A DNA stretch of 64,000 nt. It comes from Caldifarciminota bacterium (GTDB taxonomy: Bacteria; Hydrothermota; Tepidihabitantia; B3-TA06). This document shows, in pieces, positions 60,896 through 64,000 of the stretch. The stretch spans positions 1-64,000 of the forward strand of contig JAFGSK010000056.1 in the NCBI GenBank assembly GCA_016934635.1, given 5' to 3'. The translations under genes and the position numbers were made by a program. A model generated the notes under the pieces. It made no database searches. It was not told where the DNA came from and was given only the letters and a program-made list of their open reading frames with translations. The stretch's first letter is position 1, and the number at the start of each line of letters is the position of its first letter.

Positions 60896-61121
60896 GAAGT
60901 TTATACTACTGAGTATCGAGTCTCAAGACACTCATCTCGACGGGGGGCGAGAAACATGAAGCGGGTGTTTTACGTCTGTCTATTAAAGCGGTATTTGTAA
61001 AATGATTCCGCGGGAATTATCGCAGGACGGGCGGTAACCTGCCGGGATACAAAACATGGAGGCGCGTGCGATTACATAATGTGTTTTTCCTGTAAAGAAT
61101 TTATCAACCACGGAGGAATTG

Positions 61122-61982
61122 ATGAAAAAGGCACTTAAGGCTTTTGTCGCGCTGGCATTTTGTTTATCTGCGGTTCGAGCCAGCGAGACCGCTTTGCCCG
61201 TTTCCAAGGACAGCAAGGTGAACGAAGGGAATCCTATGACAACGTACGGTAACGAAGAGTTCTACACCGTATGGGGTGGCCCTTTAATCATAAAAGACGA
61301 AAAGGCTCTTCTTTACTTCAACGGAGTAGATGAACTCCGACAAGCTGGATACGTGTGCGAGTTCGCCCTGCTCAGACTGTACATAACCTCGATGATTGCA
61401 CCGGCCCCCGCCAATATATTCAAAATAGCCGGCGCCTGGGACGAGGCGACCGTTTGCTGGGATAACCGTCCGGGAGAGGATCACAGCATACAAGTCATGA
61501 AGGATTTGCCCTCAAGCCAGGATGTGTGGTTCGAGGTTGACGTCACAAACATAGTTAAGTCCTGGATGAATGAAGGCGAGCCTAATAACGGTTTCTACGC
61601 CGGCATTTCGGAAGATGTCTCCACGGCAGGAGGCTGCCAATTCGCGTCCGGAGAGTTCCCTGATACCACGCTGAGACCGCGTTTGTTCTTGGAGTATTAC
61701 CCTGGCGGTGGTGTGGAACAGCAGGATATGCAAGATTTGTCCTTTAATGTATCCGGCATTACCGGCAGGTGGGCGGATATATCCTTCTCGCTTGACGCTT
61801 CAGGTTTCGTTTCCCTGAAGGTGTACGACGCGCGAGGTAGCCTGATTAAGACACTTTCTGATGGTTTTTCCGGTTCCGGAGATCACGAATTCGTCTGGAA
61901 ACCTGAACAAGCTGGTGTGTATTTTGTTAAGTTGTCATCAGGAAGTAACGTAATTGTAAGGAAGTTCGTGAGCGTAAGGTAA
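61122..61982 (+). CDS. Secreted DNRLRE-type protein with C-terminal sorting-like domain, paralogue 1
   Basis: The 286-residue product starts at ATG 61122 (GGAGG upstream; a TTG at 61119 is too close). After a signal peptide it has the DNRLRE-type middle: WDEATVCWDNRPGEDHSIQV, VDVTNIVKSWMNEG, EPNNGFYAG. The C-terminal domain is VSLKVYDARGSLIKTLSDG and AGVYFVKLSSG. It belongs to a group of three tandem copies and one at 720-1592. The 226-bp gap upstream holds no gene I can support. Confidence 0.82.
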   Translation: MKKALKAFVALAFCLSAVRASETALPVSKDSKVNEGNPMTTYGNEEFYTVWGGPLIIKDEKALLYFNGVDELRQAGYVCEFALLRLYITSMIAPAPANIFKIAGAWDEATVCWDNRPGEDHSIQVMKDLPSSQDVWFEVDVTNIVKSWMNEGEPNNGFYAGISEDVSTAGGCQFASGEFPDTTLRPRLFLEYYPGGGVEQQDMQDLSFNVSGITGRWADISFSLDASGFVSLKVYDARGSLIKTLSDGFSGSGDHEFVWKPEQAGVYFVKLSSGSNVIVRKFVSVR

Positions 61983-62029
61983 GTATCTTGAAAACATCGG
62001 CGATAAGCCTAAAAAACCAAGGAGGCATG

Positions 62030-62875
62030 ATGAGATACTTCGTATTATTCCTGAGTATCTTTGTTTGTTTTGCGGGCTTGCACGCAGACGAAGCAATATA
62101 CGATGCAAGCCTGGATACCGAGGTCGATGAGGAGCTGTCCACCATAAACTTTGGCGCTGAGCCTGCCATCGAGGTTTACGCGGACTGGGAGGACGAGCCT
62201 GTATGGACCGTAAAAGCATTGTTTCTTTTCCCTGTCGATCTTCCCACAGGCGCCGTGATTGACGAAGCGGTTCTCCAGCTTCATGTACTCGATAGATCAA
62301 CCGATCCTGGGCCTTTAAACATCTTCAGGGCAAACGGGCCATGGACCGAGATGTCGGTAACCTGGGATACGAGACCTGGTGAGAACAGAGACATTATGGT
62401 GTCTGAAAACGCCCCGGAGGTTATAATCAATCCTGAACTGTGGGAGATAGACGTTACCGATATCGTCCAGTCCTGGGCCGATGGGTTTCCAAACAACGGA
62501 TTCTACCTCGACGTTCCAGACAACAACAACTGGGTAGACGTCGATCTGGCCACAAAGGAGAACCCTGATCCCGGGATTCGCCCTCATCTGTGGGTGAACT
62601 ACCACACAGGCGGGGCATGTGAAGAAGTCGCCAGCAACCAGGTTTCGCTGGATGTTTCTGGTGTTTGTCCGAGCAGGGTCGATATCAACTATTTCGTACC
62701 TTCATTCTCTAACGTCTCGCTTTGCATCTACGATGCATCCGGGGCATTGGTCGAGAACCTCGAGGTTTCCTCCGGTGATCATTCTATTACATGGAATGGT
62801 AATCCCGGGGTCTATTTCATCAAGCTCCAATCTATTGGAAAGTCGATATCATCGAAGGCAGTGGTCTTACGCTAA
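62030..62875 (+). CDS. Secreted DNRLRE-type protein with C-terminal sorting-like domain, paralogue 2
   Basis: ATG 62030 is preceded by AAGGAGG with suitable spacing; 62027 would be closer than ideal. The 281-residue product has the signal peptide, WTEMSVTWDTRPGENRDIMV, VTDIVQSWADGFPNNGFYLD and a C-terminal domain SLCIYDASGALVENLEV ... GVYFIKLQS. About 50 bp separates it from paralogue 1, so cotranscription is likely. Confidence 0.82.
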   Translation: MRYFVLFLSIFVCFAGLHADEAIYDASLDTEVDEELSTINFGAEPAIEVYADWEDEPVWTVKALFLFPVDLPTGAVIDEAVLQLHVLDRSTDPGPLNIFRANGPWTEMSVTWDTRPGENRDIMVSENAPEVIINPELWEIDVTDIVQSWADGFPNNGFYLDVPDNNNWVDVDLATKENPDPGIRPHLWVNYHTGGACEEVASNQVSLDVSGVCPSRVDINYFVPSFSNVSLCIYDASGALVENLEVSSGDHSITWNGNPGVYFIKLQSIGKSISSKAVVLR

Positions 62876-62937
62876 TCTAATCACCGTGAAGATCACAAGA
62901 TGACAGTGATAGTTCACGGATAAACAAAGGAGGACCA

Positions 62938-63792
62938 ATGAAAAGATACACAGTAATAACGCTAACCATTACCCTCTGCATATTCTTACCTGCCTTTGCA
63001 GACGATGCCACCCTGGACGCAGAACAGGACTGCTTCGTTTCAGGGATGGTTCCGGATGTACCGAGTGGTCCTGAAGTCTATATCGCTGTTGCCGCAGACT
63101 GGGAACTGGAGTTCATTCCGCCGACCAAGAGTCTAATCCAGTTCGATATTGCTTCACTTGGAGACATCCTTGAGGTTCAGGACGCAACCTTGAGACTGCA
63201 CGTGACCAATGCCAGCGCAGCTGGTGAACTTGAGATATTCAGGGCAGGCGGAAGCTGGAACGAGATGACGACAACCTGGAATACCAGACCTGCGGAAGAC
63301 AGGGGAGAAAGCTCCCTAGTTACTCCCACTGGTCTGGGGCAGTTTGAAGTTGACGTCACCGATATCGTGCAGTCCTGGGTCGCGGGTTTTCCCAACAACG
63401 GATTTTATATCGATGCTCCGGACAATGACATGGCCGTAGATTTGTACATCGCATCAAAGGAGGCAACAGCTGCTGGAACCCGACCCAAGCTGCAGGTAAC
63501 CTTTACCCCTGGTGGCGGAGCCGTATCTGAGAATGAGTTCGAGGAGAGAATCCTCCTGAATGTCTCCCACACCTCGTCAGGAACGATAGGCGTGAACTTC
63601 ACGATTCCCTTCAGTGCCCAGGTTTCTCTCAAGGTGTACGACGCGCGAGGCAGCCTCGTAGAGACCCTGGTGGACGGCCCTGCCAACTCAGGCGATCATT
63701 ATCTGGCCTGGGAAGGCTCACCCGGGGTATACTTCGTCCAATTACTCTCCCCGGGTACAAGGACGATTCGCAAGGTGGTTTTAATCGATTGA
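62938..63792 (+). CDS. Secreted DNRLRE-type protein with C-terminal sorting-like domain, paralogue 3
   Basis: The 284-residue product has a signal peptide (ITLCIFLPAFA), WNEMTTTWNTRPAEDRGESS, VTDIVQSWVAGFPNNGFYID and the C-terminal VSLKVYDARGSLVETLVDGP ... GVYFVQLLS. AAGGAGG precedes the ATG. A good terminator follows at 63813-63840. Confidence 0.83.
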   Translation: MKRYTVITLTITLCIFLPAFADDATLDAEQDCFVSGMVPDVPSGPEVYIAVAADWELEFIPPTKSLIQFDIASLGDILEVQDATLRLHVTNASAAGELEIFRAGGSWNEMTTTWNTRPAEDRGESSLVTPTGLGQFEVDVTDIVQSWVAGFPNNGFYIDAPDNDMAVDLYIASKEATAAGTRPKLQVTFTPGGGAVSENEFEERILLNVSHTSSGTIGVNFTIPFSAQVSLKVYDARGSLVETLVDGPANSGDHYLAWEGSPGVYFVQLLSPGTRTIRKVVLID

Positions 63793-63812
63793 AATCTTGA
63801 ATGAACAATCCG

Positions 63813-63840
63813 AAAGGTCGGCGGCAAGCTGACCTTTTTT
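63813..63840 (+). terminator. Terminator after DNRLRE cluster
   Basis: AAAGGTC and GACCTTT arms with inner GC pairs are followed by a run of T residues. Confidence 0.75.
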
Positions 63841-63854
63841 TAAAGCCGGAGGGC

Positions 63855-63883
63855 TTGACAAGGAAGAATATGACGGTTAAAAT
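63855..63883 (+). promoter_or_regulatory. Promoter of the next gene
   Basis: TTGACA, 17-bp spacer, TAAAAT. Confidence 0.6.
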
Positions 63884-63984
63884 GTCCAGAAACAACCAAA
63901 GGAGGAAAAACCGAAGAGACGAACAACCATTTCAGGTATAAACTTGACTAGTGAGAGAATCCCAGCTTAAGCGTACCCTGATGC

Positions 63985-64000
63985 CTAAAGGAGGTTTTAT
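63985..64000 (+). promoter_or_regulatory. Ribosome site at the window edge
   Basis: AAAGGAGGTTTTAT closes the window. The next start codon most likely begins at 63999, just before the end. Confidence 0.5.

Noticed and set aside
60957-61001. 14-codon frame MKRVFYVCLLKRYL
   Set aside because: It has a signal-like start but ends at once with no continuation in other frames that I can support.

Overview
The window looks like chromosomal DNA of a Gram-negative-type (diderm), probably anaerobic, uncultured bacterium. Lipoproteins, predicted outer-membrane barrels and a LapA/LapB-like pair point to two membranes. Three radical-SAM enzymes, and a C-terminal sorting-like domain shared by eight secreted proteins, are features I associate with deep-branching FCB/WOR-3-like candidate phyla. 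That placement is inference: there is no rRNA and no lineage marker I can score. Most promoters I can read have a TTGAC(A/T/G) box and a TATAAT-like box about 16 bp apart.

Layout. 1-9.8 kb (mostly minus strand): two RRM RNA-binding protein genes, a DNRLRE-type secreted protein, a lipoprotein, a TPR histidine kinase with its NtrC-type regulator, an outer-membrane barrel, a histidine phosphatase and an LRR protein. 9.9-13.7 kb: two alpha/alpha-toroid proteins with a membrane protein, then a REP-associated tyrosine transposase (RAYT), two small Cys/His proteins and REPIN repeats. 13.7-21.5 kb: subtilase, SPFH protein, PflX-like radical SAM protein, a secreted repeat protein, a frameshifted LRR gene and an MBL-fold secreted protein. 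21.6-28.7 kb: tRNA-Val, groES-groEL, a three-gene acid lyase/hydratase module and a broken GxxExxY gene between inverted repeats. 28.7-31.8 kb: tRNA-Pro, hpt, ade, a LOG-like gene and acylphosphatase. 32-40.6 kb: serine-palmitoyltransferase-like enzyme with a GNAT protein, then miaB-lapA-lapB-SPOR-mutS. 41-45.4 kb: envelope polysaccharide genes. 45.4-48.8 kb: secreted repeat and paralogous exported proteins. 49-55.4 kb: recF-dciA-gyrB, an M42 peptidase and an EF-G-like GTPase. 55.6-58.5 kb: a radical-SAM/SPASM enzyme with two paralogous exported proteins. 58.6-63.8 kb: surface proteins, including three more DNRLRE paralogues.

The most interesting signals are: (i) six dispersed 31-nt hairpins, each 14+3+14, whose stems differ in sequence between copies but stay largely paired, with conserved GGGTCCCC and GGGGTG edges; (ii) the radical-SAM/SPASM locus with two paralogues sharing an almost invariant N-terminal segment and a Gly-rich HGxGxGSxGC motif, which could be an undescribed protein-modification system; (iii) the RAYT gene whose own 3' end is a REP element, followed by two small Cys/His proteins; (iv) a lyase plus LeuC/LeuD-like hydratase trio that fits a 2,3-dimethylmalate or methylisocitrate-type pathway better than leucine synthesis. 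Several genes carry single-base frameshifts, often in homopolymers, so read-level checking matters before calling them pseudogenes.
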